DNA of 5,170 nt, taken from positions 1 to 5,170 of the forward strand of contig WUAK01000217.1 of NCBI GenBank assembly GCA_009827205.1, given 5' to 3'. Under the pieces are notes generated by a model. The model saw only the letters and a program-made list of their open reading frames with translations. It searched no databases and was not told where the DNA came from. Shown here piece by piece: positions 1 to 5,170 of the stretch. Source of the stretch: Phycisphaeraceae bacterium. Its GTDB lineage: Bacteria > Planctomycetota > Phycisphaerae > Phycisphaerales > UBA1924. A program made the position numbers and the translations under genes. Numbering within the stretch: position 1 is the stretch's first letter; each line of letters starts with the position of its first letter.

Positions 1-2
1 AC

Positions 3-152
3 TACGTAAACATCTACCTCTTCGACCCAGACGAGATCACAGGCATCAGCCTCCACCCAAGGCTCCAGCAGGACATCTTCAACGTCGACGCCATCGGCGA
101 CGGCAAGGGTCGCGAGCAAATCAAGCAGATCTGGAAGAAGGACACCAACTGA
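3..152 (+). CDS. C-terminal end of a probable ABC importer solute-binding protein (family 5, peptide type); 5' end outside window
   Basis: The reading frame is open from base 3 to the TGA at 150-152 and encodes 49 residues, beginning YVNIYLFDPDEITG and ending IWKKDTN. The piece is soluble, with no membrane segment. It contains FDPDEITGISLHPR followed by a VDAIGDGKG stretch, which resembles the tail of family 5 periplasmic peptide-binding proteins. The main support is context: its stop overlaps the start of a DppB/OppB-family permease by one base (TGATG), and in these importers the binding-protein gene usually comes directly before the permeases. Such a protein would capture an oligopeptide or similar solute outside the inner membrane and deliver it to the permease. 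The C-terminus alone cannot identify the ligand. Coding is very likely; the family assignment is moderate. Confidence 0.65.
   Translation, partial: YVNIYLFDPDEITGISLHPRLQQDIFNVDAIGDGKGREQIKQIWKKDTN
138..142 (+). promoter_or_regulatory. Ribosome binding site of the permease gene
   Basis: The string AAGGA lies 9 bases before the ATG at 152, inside the last codons of the upstream gene. It supports the first ATG rather than the in-frame ATG at 161, which would be 18 bases away. The upstream stop overlaps the start as TGATG, so translational coupling is likely. Confidence 0.6.
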
Positions 153-1159
153 TGACCGGGATGATCCTTCGAAGACTGCTCCAACTCCCCGTGATCCTGC
201 TGGTGATCTACACCATCACGCTCACGCTCAGCTGGGCCATCCCGGGCAACCCGCTTGAAAAACCAGAGGGCCGCCAGCCCAGCCCCGAGGTCATCGAGGC
301 GATGAAACGCCAGTACAACCTCGACAGCTTCCCCGCCTTCTATTGGTCCTACCTCTCAAGCGCCACGGGCATCGACTACGTGGGCGACACATTCAGCGGC
401 CAGCGCGAGCGCACACGCGAGGCGGCACAGGCCGCGGGCGTCGCGCCGCCCCAGGACTACGTCTTCGACCTGGGCCCGTCGCTGCAGTACAACGACTGGA
501 ACGTCAACGAGATCATCGCAACGAGCCTGCCAGTCTCGGTCGTGCTCGGGCTGACCGCGATCGTGATCGCGCTGATCATCGGGATCGGCGCGGGCGTCAT
601 CGGAGCCGTCAAACCAAACTCGTTCGCGGACCTCTCGACACTCATCGTCGCGCTCATCGGGATCAGCCTGCCAAGCTTCGTCGTCGGCACGGTGCTGCTG
701 ATGCTCTTCGCAGTCATCTGGCCCATCCTGCCCGTGGGCGGCTGGGGCACCATCGGCAAGATCATCCTCCCCGCCACCACACTCAGCCTGCCCTTCGCGG
801 CGTACATCGCCCGCCTCACACGCATGGGCATGATCGACGCGCTCAGCGCCGACTACATCCGAACCGCACGCGCCAAGGGCCTCAGCGAGATGAAGGTCCT
901 CCTCAAGCACGCGCTCAAGAACGCCTTCCTCCCGGTCCTCAGCTACCTCGGGCCGGCGACCGCGTACGCCATGACCGGCAGCTTCGTGATCGAAAAAGTC
1001 TTTGCAATCCCGGGCCTAGGACAGCACTTCGTCAACGGCGTCCTCAACAAAGACCTCTTCCTCATCATGGGCGTCGTCTTGATCTTCGCGACCATGCTCG
1101 TGCTGTTCAATCTGGCGGTGGATGTGCTGTACAAGTGGGTTGATCCAAGGATCAGTTAG
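152..1159 (+). CDS. DppB/OppB-family permease of a peptide-type ABC importer
   Basis: This is an inner-membrane subunit that, paired with an OppC/DppC-type partner and two ATPases, forms the channel for peptides or related solutes. The 335 residues fit the family (DppB of E. coli is about 340). Residues 1-30 are a typical first segment (MILRRLLQLPVILLVIYT, ending in the AIPGNP motif). Residues 31-124 form a large extracytoplasmic loop ending in FDLGPS, matching the family's GDLGxS motif. Membrane segments follow near 125-150, 160-187, 205-222, 262-283 and 303-325. The ATPase-contacting EAA loop is clear at 234-260 (DYIRTARAKGLSE, then HALKNAFLP), and the tail ends DVLYKWVDPRIS, as in the family. 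The loop stretch at 75-104 is hydrophilic and looks slightly expanded. No OppC gene follows: the TAG stop overlaps the stop of a convergent gene. The family is certain; the substrate is not known. Confidence 0.96.
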   Translation: MTGMILRRLLQLPVILLVIYTITLTLSWAIPGNPLEKPEGRQPSPEVIEAMKRQYNLDSFPAFYWSYLSSATGIDYVGDTFSGQRERTREAAQAAGVAPPQDYVFDLGPSLQYNDWNVNEIIATSLPVSVVLGLTAIVIALIIGIGAGVIGAVKPNSFADLSTLIVALIGISLPSFVVGTVLLMLFAVIWPILPVGGWGTIGKIILPATTLSLPFAAYIARLTRMGMIDALSADYIRTARAKGLSEMKVLLKHALKNAFLPVLSYLGPATAYAMTGSFVIEKVFAIPGLGQHFVNGVLNKDLFLIMGVVLIFATMLVLFNLAVDVLYKWVDPRIS

Positions 1160-2235
1160 TTGTGGTCTATTAGCACTTTGACGTTCGAGAATTCAAGACT
1201 ATTGAGCTCGTCCTTTTCAATAAAGAAATAGAACTCAGGGCTATACGGCCCCCACCGCATCATCTGGAAGAGCAACACCGGCTGCTTCATTGCCTGTAAC
1301 ACCGCATGATGTATTCTCAGATTGTGCTGGTAGACGTAGTAATGGCCTATCAAGCGAGATAGATCTCGAACATCAACCTCACCACATTCCTTTCCAACCT
1401 CATGGCCGATTTTGCAATCAACGCGTGACATTGCCATTGAATCGGAGCTGTCCCATTCTCCAAACTGACCCCAAAACTCATGACAATTCTCTATAGTGTC
1501 ATGTGTACTTGGAAGATAAAAGTACGGCACAAACTCCAGTGAATGCCGGAATGCTCCAGCAATTGCTGTATTAAAATGATCAGCTGCAATAACACTGTTC
1601 TCACGAAAGAACTGACTGCGTTTCCTCCACTCCTTCTTGCGAGGATGGCAATCCACCTGCACGAGCTGTGTTGATTCGGGCTGATACACAACACGACCAG
1701 TCCATTGAAGATCGTAATCATTGCAAGAAGGATCGCGATGGACAAAGAAAGACAGTGATCCATCAGCCGGCAATCTTGCTCTTGCCGGGCTATCTGGCAG
1801 CTCAGAGAGAAAGATCTGCCCAAGAAAGTCGTAGTAATCGTCTGACTCTTCGGGCCACTCAACGTCCGGGCTCACCTCTGGGAGACCTCCGAAGCGAGAC
1901 CTCGACCACGGAATTTCCTTCAGCCTTCGCTCTTCCTGATCACGGTAGAACTGATCGTGGTCGCCTTTGTCATACTGCACAACAATATCATCGCGTTCCT
2001 TGGACACACTCTTTGGCTTTGGAATCGCCAGCCGTATACGTTTGGGCAATATCCGCTGCTTGTTGAACAACAAGCCAGTGGTCAACAACGACGGCGGCTC
2101 CCAATTCGCTCGCCTCTCTTCTGGGCTGTCGTACACTTTAATCGCGTATCCGTGGCGTCCATGCTGTTCGACCAAAGGCCAGTACTTCGCCAAGCCCGCA
2201 GAGAGCATCTCTTTTTTGAGTTCTTCTTTGTACAT
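1156..2235 (-). CDS. DUF1963 (YwqG-like) protein, AT-rich relative to its neighbours
   Basis: This is a cytoplasmic protein of 359 residues from the ATG at 2235, or 371 from a GTG at 2271. Numbering here is from the GTG. The DUF1963 signature is visible: SRFGGLPEVSPDVEWP at 124-140, FLGQIFLSELP at 149-159 and GSLSFFVHRD at 171-180. The closing block has LIGH at 307-310, LLFQMMRWG at 333-341 and YFFIEKDEL to FSNVKV at 348-366. The biochemical role of the family is not established. In B. subtilis ywqG lies near the LXG toxin locus ywqHIJKL, but no toxin is seen here. Both starts have only a weak GAG as ribosome binding site; I prefer the ATG because the domain begins around MYKEELKK. An in-frame TGA at 2278-2280 bars longer starts. 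Composition is much lower in GC than both neighbours, suggesting transfer. It may be cotranscribed with the PrsW gene upstream of it. Confidence 0.9.
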   Translation of the reverse strand: MYKEELKKEMLSAGLAKYWPLVEQHGRHGYAIKVYDSPEERRANWEPPSLLTTGLLFNKQRILPKRIRLAIPKPKSVSKERDDIVVQYDKGDHDQFYRDQEERRLKEIPWSRSRFGGLPEVSPDVEWPEESDDYYDFLGQIFLSELPDSPARARLPADGSLSFFVHRDPSCNDYDLQWTGRVVYQPESTQLVQVDCHPRKKEWRKRSQFFRENSVIAADHFNTAIAGAFRHSLEFVPYFYLPSTHDTIENCHEFWGQFGEWDSSDSMAMSRVDCKIGHEVGKECGEVDVRDLSRLIGHYYVYQHNLRIHHAVLQAMKQPVLLFQMMRWGPYSPEFYFFIEKDELNSLEFSNVKVLIDHN

Positions 2236-2294
2236 CCTGTCGCACTCGATCTGGCAACGCGTCAATTTCACTACAACTCACGTTCAGAAATCGC

Positions 2295-3080
2295 CTAAAC
2301 CAACCTCACCGCCTCAAGCAAAACAACACACCCGTTGTACACCCCATGAATCAGAATCGCGCCGACGAGGTACGGGTACGCCCGGTCGAGCGAGGGCTTC
2401 TTGCCCTTGGTGACCCCGTCGTGCCAGACCTTGGCAAGGCCGTAGCACGCCAGCGCTGAGCAGAACGCGTGCAGCGCGACGCAGACGGTCCAGCGCCACG
2501 CGACGAGCCAGGGCTCGGGGTCGGGGAAGTACACCTTGAGATAGAGCACGTTCTCGATCACCGCGAACGCGACGCCGCTGAGGGCCCCCATCGCGACAAT
2601 GTGCGCGCGTGAGATCAGCACGAAGGGCTTCTTCTCGACCGCGAACCCGATGAGCGCGGACTTCATGACCTCCTCGATGGTCGGTCCGACCACCGCGATC
2701 GCGATGAACGACACGTACCCGATCGTCGGACCGTACATCGAACCCATGAACGTGCCCAGCACCGCAATTGGCCCCGCGGCGAGCACGATCAGGAACGCCA
2801 GCACCAAGCGCTCAACCGCGCCTGTTTCCTCTCGCATGCGCGTGAACCATCTCGCGTACGTCAGCGCATTCTCGGGGACGACCTGATCGGGGCTCGCCGT
2901 GTGCGCGGGCTCGTCGTGAACGCTCCGCTCGGCTTCTTCCGCGAACGAATCGTCCTCGGTGCCCACGATCTTGCGAGCAGCTTTCAGCTCCGATGGGTCG
3001 ACCCGGGCCTCCGCTGCATCTCGCAGATGGGGCTCGCCCGCGAGGGACTGGTCGCGCGATGAGTACTTCCTGCCGAACAC
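2295..3080 (-). CDS. PrsW-family intramembrane metalloprotease with a hydrophilic N-terminal extension
   Basis: A multi-pass membrane protease of 261 residues. PrsW of B. subtilis makes the first cut in the anti-sigma factor RsiW; the family belongs to the same superfamily as CAAX proteases and APH-1. The conserved motifs are all present: GPTIEEVMK at 132-140 (catalytic E136, E137 and K140 of EExxK), GVAFAVIENVLY at 169-180 (E176, N177), H204 in a membrane segment, and IHGVYNG at 244-250 (H245, N249). Hydrophobic segments lie near 92-113, 118-147, 152-181, 192-217 and 236-258. Residues 1-85 are hydrophilic and acidic, with no signal peptide, so probably a cytoplasmic extension. The GTG start lies one base after the stop of the upstream gene, with a GGCAGG binding site 4 bases before it, so translation is probably coupled. 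No anti-sigma or sigma factor is in the window, so the substrate is unknown. Confidence 0.93.
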   Translation of the reverse strand: MFGRKYSSRDQSLAGEPHLRDAAEARVDPSELKAARKIVGTEDDSFAEEAERSVHDEPAHTASPDQVVPENALTYARWFTRMREETGAVERLVLAFLIVLAAGPIAVLGTFMGSMYGPTIGYVSFIAIAVVGPTIEEVMKSALIGFAVEKKPFVLISRAHIVAMGALSGVAFAVIENVLYLKVYFPDPEPWLVAWRWTVCVALHAFCSALACYGLAKVWHDGVTKGKKPSLDRAYPYLVGAILIHGVYNGCVVLLEAVRLV

Positions 3081-3081
3081 G

Positions 3082-3561
3082 CTACCTGCCCGGCGCGTGG
3101 TACGCGGTCCCGCTGGCGATCACCGCGGACAGGACCATGCCCTTGCGATCGACGGCGGAGCCTCCCACGTCCGCGGGGATCAGCCTCACGTTGCACACAC
3201 CCGTGTAGCCCTTTTCCCTTGCATCGCGCAACAGCCTGACGAGCGCCTCGCGCCGGGCGCGCTCCATCAGCGAGCGGTACGCGCGCATCTCCCCGCCCGT
3301 GAGCTTGACCAGTTTCGAGATGAAGTTCTTGAAATAGTCCGTCGCGATCACGCACTCGCCGATCACGATCTCGCCCCCGCCCGACTCGGCAAGCCCGGGA
3401 GGCGACTTCAGATTCGACCGGATCATGGGCATCAGCTCATCCTCTGCTCTGCGGAGTCGTGCAAGGTGCCTGCGCTCGGTGAACGTGCCGACAAAGAACG
3501 CGGCAACGATGATCAGCAGCGGTAGACCGCACTGCAGCAGGATTGCAATCAGCTCAGCCAT
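3082..3561 (-). CDS. Membrane-anchored YbjQ-family (DUF74/UPF0145, heavy-metal-binding-type) protein
   Basis: This 159-residue protein has a single hydrophobic segment at about 5-26 (LIAILLQCGLPLLIIVAAFFVG), followed by a basic linker (TERRHLARLRR). The positive charges after the segment predict that the rest stays in the cytoplasm. Residues 63-155 form a divergent YbjQ domain: GEIVIGECVIATDYF, the family core LTGGEMRAYRSLMERARREAL at 87-107, then GVCNVRL and a hydrophobic final strand ending SGTAYH. The usual LGADAVVNV motif is altered to KGYTGVCNV. YbjQ-type proteins form small oligomeric beta-rich domains annotated as heavy-metal-binding; the function is not settled. The ATG lies 3 bases after the TGA of the other YbjQ gene and its own TAG is one base from the PrsW start, so it is the middle gene of a tight operon. 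It is a plausible partner or substrate of the adjacent protease, by inference only. Confidence 0.9.
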   Translation of the reverse strand: MAELIAILLQCGLPLLIIVAAFFVGTFTERRHLARLRRAEDELMPMIRSNLKSPPGLAESGGGEIVIGECVIATDYFKNFISKLVKLTGGEMRAYRSLMERARREALVRLLRDAREKGYTGVCNVRLIPADVGGSAVDRKGMVLSAVIASGTAYHAPGR

Positions 3562-3564
3562 GGC

Positions 3565-3888
3565 TCACGCCCCACCGTCGAGCTTGACTGCTGTGCCGTA
3601 GGCGAACATCTCCGCCGCCCCACCCGTGACTGCGCTCGTGCTGAACCGCACGTTCACGATCGCGTCTGCGCCCAGCTCGTTCGCCTGCGCGATCATGCGC
3701 TCGATGGCCTGCCTCCTAGATTCCGTCAGCAGCTCCGTGTAGCCCTTGAGCTCGCCGCCCACGATGTTCTTCAGGCTCGCACCGATGTCTCGGCCCACGT
3801 GCTTGGCGCGGATCGTGTTGCCTTGGACAATGCCCAGCATCTTCGTGATGTTCCGGCCGGGCACCGATTCAGTATTGACAATGATCAT
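3565..3888 (-). CDS. YbjQ-family (DUF74/UPF0145) small soluble protein
   Basis: A near-standard YbjQ-family protein of 107 residues, against about 105-110 for the family. It begins MIIVNTESVPGRNI, typical of the family. It continues with MLGIVQGNTIRAKHVGRDI, the core IVGGELKGYTELLTESRRQAI, the diagnostic LGADAIVNVRF strand, and ends AYGTAVKL. There is no signal peptide or membrane segment, so it is cytoplasmic. A GTG six bases further upstream (3894) is in frame, but the GGAG at 3898-3901 lies 9 bases from the ATG and only 3 from the GTG, and family members start at MII, so I chose the ATG. It is the first gene of the operon with the anchored YbjQ and PrsW. The two YbjQ domains are tandem paralogues sharing GGE-x-x-x-Y and R-x-x-A positions. 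The family is clear; the ligand and role are not established. Confidence 0.93.
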   Translation of the reverse strand: MIIVNTESVPGRNITKMLGIVQGNTIRAKHVGRDIGASLKNIVGGELKGYTELLTESRRQAIERMIAQANELGADAIVNVRFSTSAVTGGAAEMFAYGTAVKLDGGA

Positions 3889-3897
3889 GTCCACAAA

Positions 3898-3901
3898 CTC
3901 C
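3898..3901 (-). promoter_or_regulatory. Ribosome binding site deciding the YbjQ start
   Basis: GGAG (read on the - strand) lies 9 bases before the ATG at 3888 and just 3 bases before the in-frame GTG at 3894, which favours the ATG. It sits in CTCCTCCTGGAG, where a 4-base stem could pair the GGAG with CTCC. Whether that weak hairpin forms or matters is unknown. Confidence 0.5.
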
Positions 3902-3919
3902 AGGAGGAGCCGCGAGCAT

Positions 3920-3978
3920 AACGCCTACGCGCCGCCGGTGGAGGTTCGAATCATGAAACAAGAATGAACGCCTTCGCG
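3920..3978. repeat. Imperfect 12-base direct repeat (aacgcctacgcg / aacgccttcgcg)
   Basis: Copies at 3920-3931 and 3967-3978 match at 11 of 12 bases and are 47 bases apart start to start. One copy touches the 3' end of the metallopeptidase gene and the other lies about 30 bases before the YbjQ start. They could be protein-binding sites, a small duplication or chance; nothing in the sequence separates these. Confidence 0.3.
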
Positions 3979-4797
3979 TCAGTCGCCGACGGCCTGCACG
4001 TGCTCGCGAAGCTCAGCCATCCCCTCAACCGTTCCGATGAACCTGATCTTGCGGCCTGCCCACGAGTCGTTGGTCGGCAGCTCATCAACAGTCATAAATG
4101 TCGTGAACGTCTCAACGACCTCCTCATCACCGGGCGTGCGCTCTGCGTAGCTGGTCACAAACCCACCGTCGGTCACTGGTGAGCCGTCCTCCGGATAGTC
4201 ATCGGGCGCCTCGCGGCGGACAGGCATGTTGGGCTTGGCATCAAACTGACGCGAGAAGCGCTCGATCGTGTCGGTTTTCAAGCAAATGTAGTGCCCCATC
4301 TCGTGCACGATCGTCCAGTCGAGCGTGCCGCGACGCGCGGTCACCGGTCGGATTGCGTCAGACAGGTTCTTCTCCTCATCCGCGGCGTACTTGGCGATCG
4401 AGAACTTGTACCCCTTGCGACCCACGTCGTTCTTCCCGTCCCCACCGAAGCGGCCGGCCCATCGCCTCCCCGCTTCGATGTTGAACTGGACGATGCCTTC
4501 GCGGTACTGCTTCGGAATCAGCGCGACGACCCTGTTCCAGCACTGAACCCCAAGCTCACCAGCTTTAGGGTCGCGTACCGACTTGCCGATGATCGCATCA
4601 CCATCGATCTCGAAGACCGCGAGATACTTGCCGGGCGCTTGGTCGAGCTTGGGATCATCGGGGATGCTGCTCAGCGCGATCTCGACCGACTCACTTGCTG
4701 AGTGACTCTCGCTCTCATCCTGACTCATCACAGGCTGAGCGCACAGAACAAACCATCCCACAGCTACACAAGCTGCGGCGTGTCGAAACTTCGTCAT
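3979..4797 (-). CDS. Secreted zinc metallopeptidase, HExxH gluzincin-like, family not identified
   Basis: This 272-residue protein has a signal peptide: MTKFRHAAACVAVGWFVLCAQPVMSQ, with a basic start, a hydrophobic core near 7-20 and a likely cut around 22-26. The cysteine at 19 is preceded by V-L, which does not fit a lipobox, so a soluble exported form is more likely. A short serine- and acid-rich linker follows (27-38). The active-site helix is TIVHEMGHYICL at 162-173, with zinc ligands H165 and H169 and catalytic E166. The downstream FVTSYAERTPGDEEVVETFTTF block at 213-234 resembles the YA-x(n)-EDFAE-F motif of gluzincins, with E225 or E229 as candidate third ligand. No propeptide or extra domain is evident. 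The substrate is unknown. The start ATG has only a weak upstream binding site. It lies 35 bases after the preceding small gene, possibly cotranscribed with it. Confidence 0.88.
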   Translation of the reverse strand: MTKFRHAAACVAVGWFVLCAQPVMSQDESESHSASESVEIALSSIPDDPKLDQAPGKYLAVFEIDGDAIIGKSVRDPKAGELGVQCWNRVVALIPKQYREGIVQFNIEAGRRWAGRFGGDGKNDVGRKGYKFSIAKYAADEEKNLSDAIRPVTARRGTLDWTIVHEMGHYICLKTDTIERFSRQFDAKPNMPVRREAPDDYPEDGSPVTDGGFVTSYAERTPGDEEVVETFTTFMTVDELPTNDSWAGRKIRFIGTVEGMAELREHVQAVGD

Positions 4798-4832
4798 CTT
4801 GCATTCACTTTCGCGAGGAGGTCTGCGTCAAC

Positions 4833-5170
4833 TCAGTCCGCATGCTCTTCAAACGTCGCGCCCCGCTCAACGCTGAAGCTGACGAACTGACCAACCTCGA
4901 AGTCCTCAGCGTTCTGGCCCGGCGCGGTCGGCTCGCAGTGCACGGGCATGCCCGCACCGATCACCACGCAGCCGTCCTTGATCGCCAGCACCGAGCCCTG
5001 AACCCTGCGGGGCCTTCCGAACACTGGGTCGATGTACCTGCCGCCCGACTGGCAAACGTCGATGCGCTTTGCGCGGGCGCGGATCACGCCCCTGATCGTC
5101 TTGCCGGGCTGGGTCGTGATCTCCCCAACTGGCTCAAGGTGTGTCTTGTAGCTGGTGTTGTGGAAGCTGA
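4833..5170 (-). CDS. Small conserved-looking hypothetical protein, 5' end beyond the window
   Basis: The frame ends in TGA at 4833-4835 and is open to the window edge: 111 codons from 5168, without a start that must be used. An internal GTG at 5087 could start an 84-residue version. However, the 27 codons above it read like protein (SFHNTSYKTHLEPVGEI, then GKTIRGVIRAR), so the true start is probably outside. I do not recognise the family. The middle is basic (RARAKRIDVCQSGGRYIDPVFGRPRRVQG). The second half has alternating hydrophobic strands (GSVLAIKDGCVVIGAGMPV, then VGQFVSFSV), as in a small beta-barrel, possibly OB-like. It ends in an acidic EEHAD tail. There is no signal peptide or membrane segment in the visible part. 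The basic face would suit nucleic-acid or ribosome contact, but that is a guess. It lies 35 bases before the metallopeptidase gene on the same strand. Confidence 0.75.
   Translation of the reverse strand, partial: SFHNTSYKTHLEPVGEITTQPGKTIRGVIRARAKRIDVCQSGGRYIDPVFGRPRRVQGSVLAIKDGCVVIGAGMPVHCEPTAPGQNAEDFEVGQFVSFSVERGATFEEHAD

Larger units (their letters stand above)
3889..3978 (-). other. Intergenic gap upstream of the YbjQ-PrsW operon; no clear promoter or terminator seen
   Basis: This is the only gap longer than about 60 bases in the minus-strand gene series. It is the likely place for a promoter of the YbjQ operon, but I find no convincing -35/-10 pair: a TTGTTT at 3956-3961 has no AT-rich hexamer about 17 bases downstream. 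No hairpin followed by a T run marks a terminator for the metallopeptidase gene. It contains an imperfect 12-base direct repeat, listed separately. Confidence 0.4.

Noticed and set aside
356..910. Long - frames opposite the permease gene
   Set aside because: They are antisense shadows rich in Asp, Arg and Ala, with no recognisable domain, and lie wholly within a confident gene.
343..1143. Long + frame overlapping the permease gene
   Set aside because: It is a shifted frame of the permease gene, giving an Arg- and His-rich product typical of GC-rich shadow frames, while the true frame has clear permease motifs.
1491..2413. Several frames on both strands across the DUF1963 gene, including a 123-residue - frame and 113-148-residue + frames
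   Set aside because: The DUF1963 frame is uninterrupted and carries the family motifs from end to end; the others overlap it fully or nearly so and show no family features.
2959..3525. A 188-residue + frame spanning the PrsW and anchored YbjQ genes
   Set aside because: It crosses the boundary of two confident genes on the other strand and has an Arg/Ala/His-rich shadow composition.
3894..3894. GTG start for the YbjQ gene, adding two residues
   Set aside because: The GGAG binding site is only 3 bases from it, and family members begin at the MII of the downstream ATG.
3937..3953. A tRNA T-loop-like string, ggttcgaatc, that might mark a tRNA remnant or attachment site
   Set aside because: The flanking bases do not form a T stem (GGAGG faces CATGA), no anticodon arm or acceptor stem pairs around it, and no CCA end follows.
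4291..4701. A 136-residue + frame with a fairly natural-looking composition
   Set aside because: It lies entirely opposite the metallopeptidase gene, which has a signal peptide and active-site motif; its hydrophobic and acidic pattern follows from the codon pattern of the opposite strand.
5085..5087. GTG at 5087 as the true start of the last small gene
   Set aside because: The frame stays open and protein-like for 27 more codons up to the window edge, so a start outside the window is more likely, though not proven.

Overview
The window is bacterial and gene-dense, with a GC-rich background (sampled 60-base blocks: 41/60 G+C in the permease gene, 39/60 in the PrsW gene). The layout suggests a chromosome of a high-GC Gram-negative-type bacterium. 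The style of the proteins (PrsW plus YbjQ-type genes, long secreted or membrane proteins, GTG starts) would suit a planctomycete such as a member of the Phycisphaerae. That placement is an impression, not something the sequence proves. I see no rRNA, complete tRNA, CRISPR array, insertion sequence or replication origin.

Region 1 (1-1159, + strand) is the end of a peptide-type ABC importer operon: the last 49 codons of what is probably the family 5 solute-binding protein, then a complete DppB/OppB-family permease whose ATG overlaps the upstream stop (TGATG). The expected second permease (OppC/DppC) does not follow. The next gene runs the other way and its stop codon overlaps the permease stop.

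Region 2 (1156-3888, - strand) reads, in transcription order: a small soluble YbjQ-family protein; a YbjQ-family protein with an N-terminal membrane anchor; a PrsW-family intramembrane metalloprotease with all its catalytic motifs; and a DUF1963 (YwqG-like) protein. The first three are packed with gaps of 3 and 1 bases and share the GC-rich composition, so they are almost certainly one operon. The DUF1963 gene follows after a gap of 23 to 59 bases depending on its start, but is much AT-richer (79/180 G+C in three sampled blocks), which suggests later acquisition at the end of the operon.

Region 3 (3979-5170, - strand) holds a secreted zinc metallopeptidase with an HEMGH motif and a gluzincin-like downstream glutamate motif. 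It is preceded by a small basic, beta-rich protein of unknown function whose 5' end lies beyond the window.

The most interesting unit is the YbjQ / membrane-anchored YbjQ / PrsW cassette. The anchored YbjQ protein is a single-pass protein predicted to keep its domain in the cytoplasm, and it is encoded directly beside an intramembrane protease. It is therefore a plausible substrate or partner. This is inference, not a known pathway.
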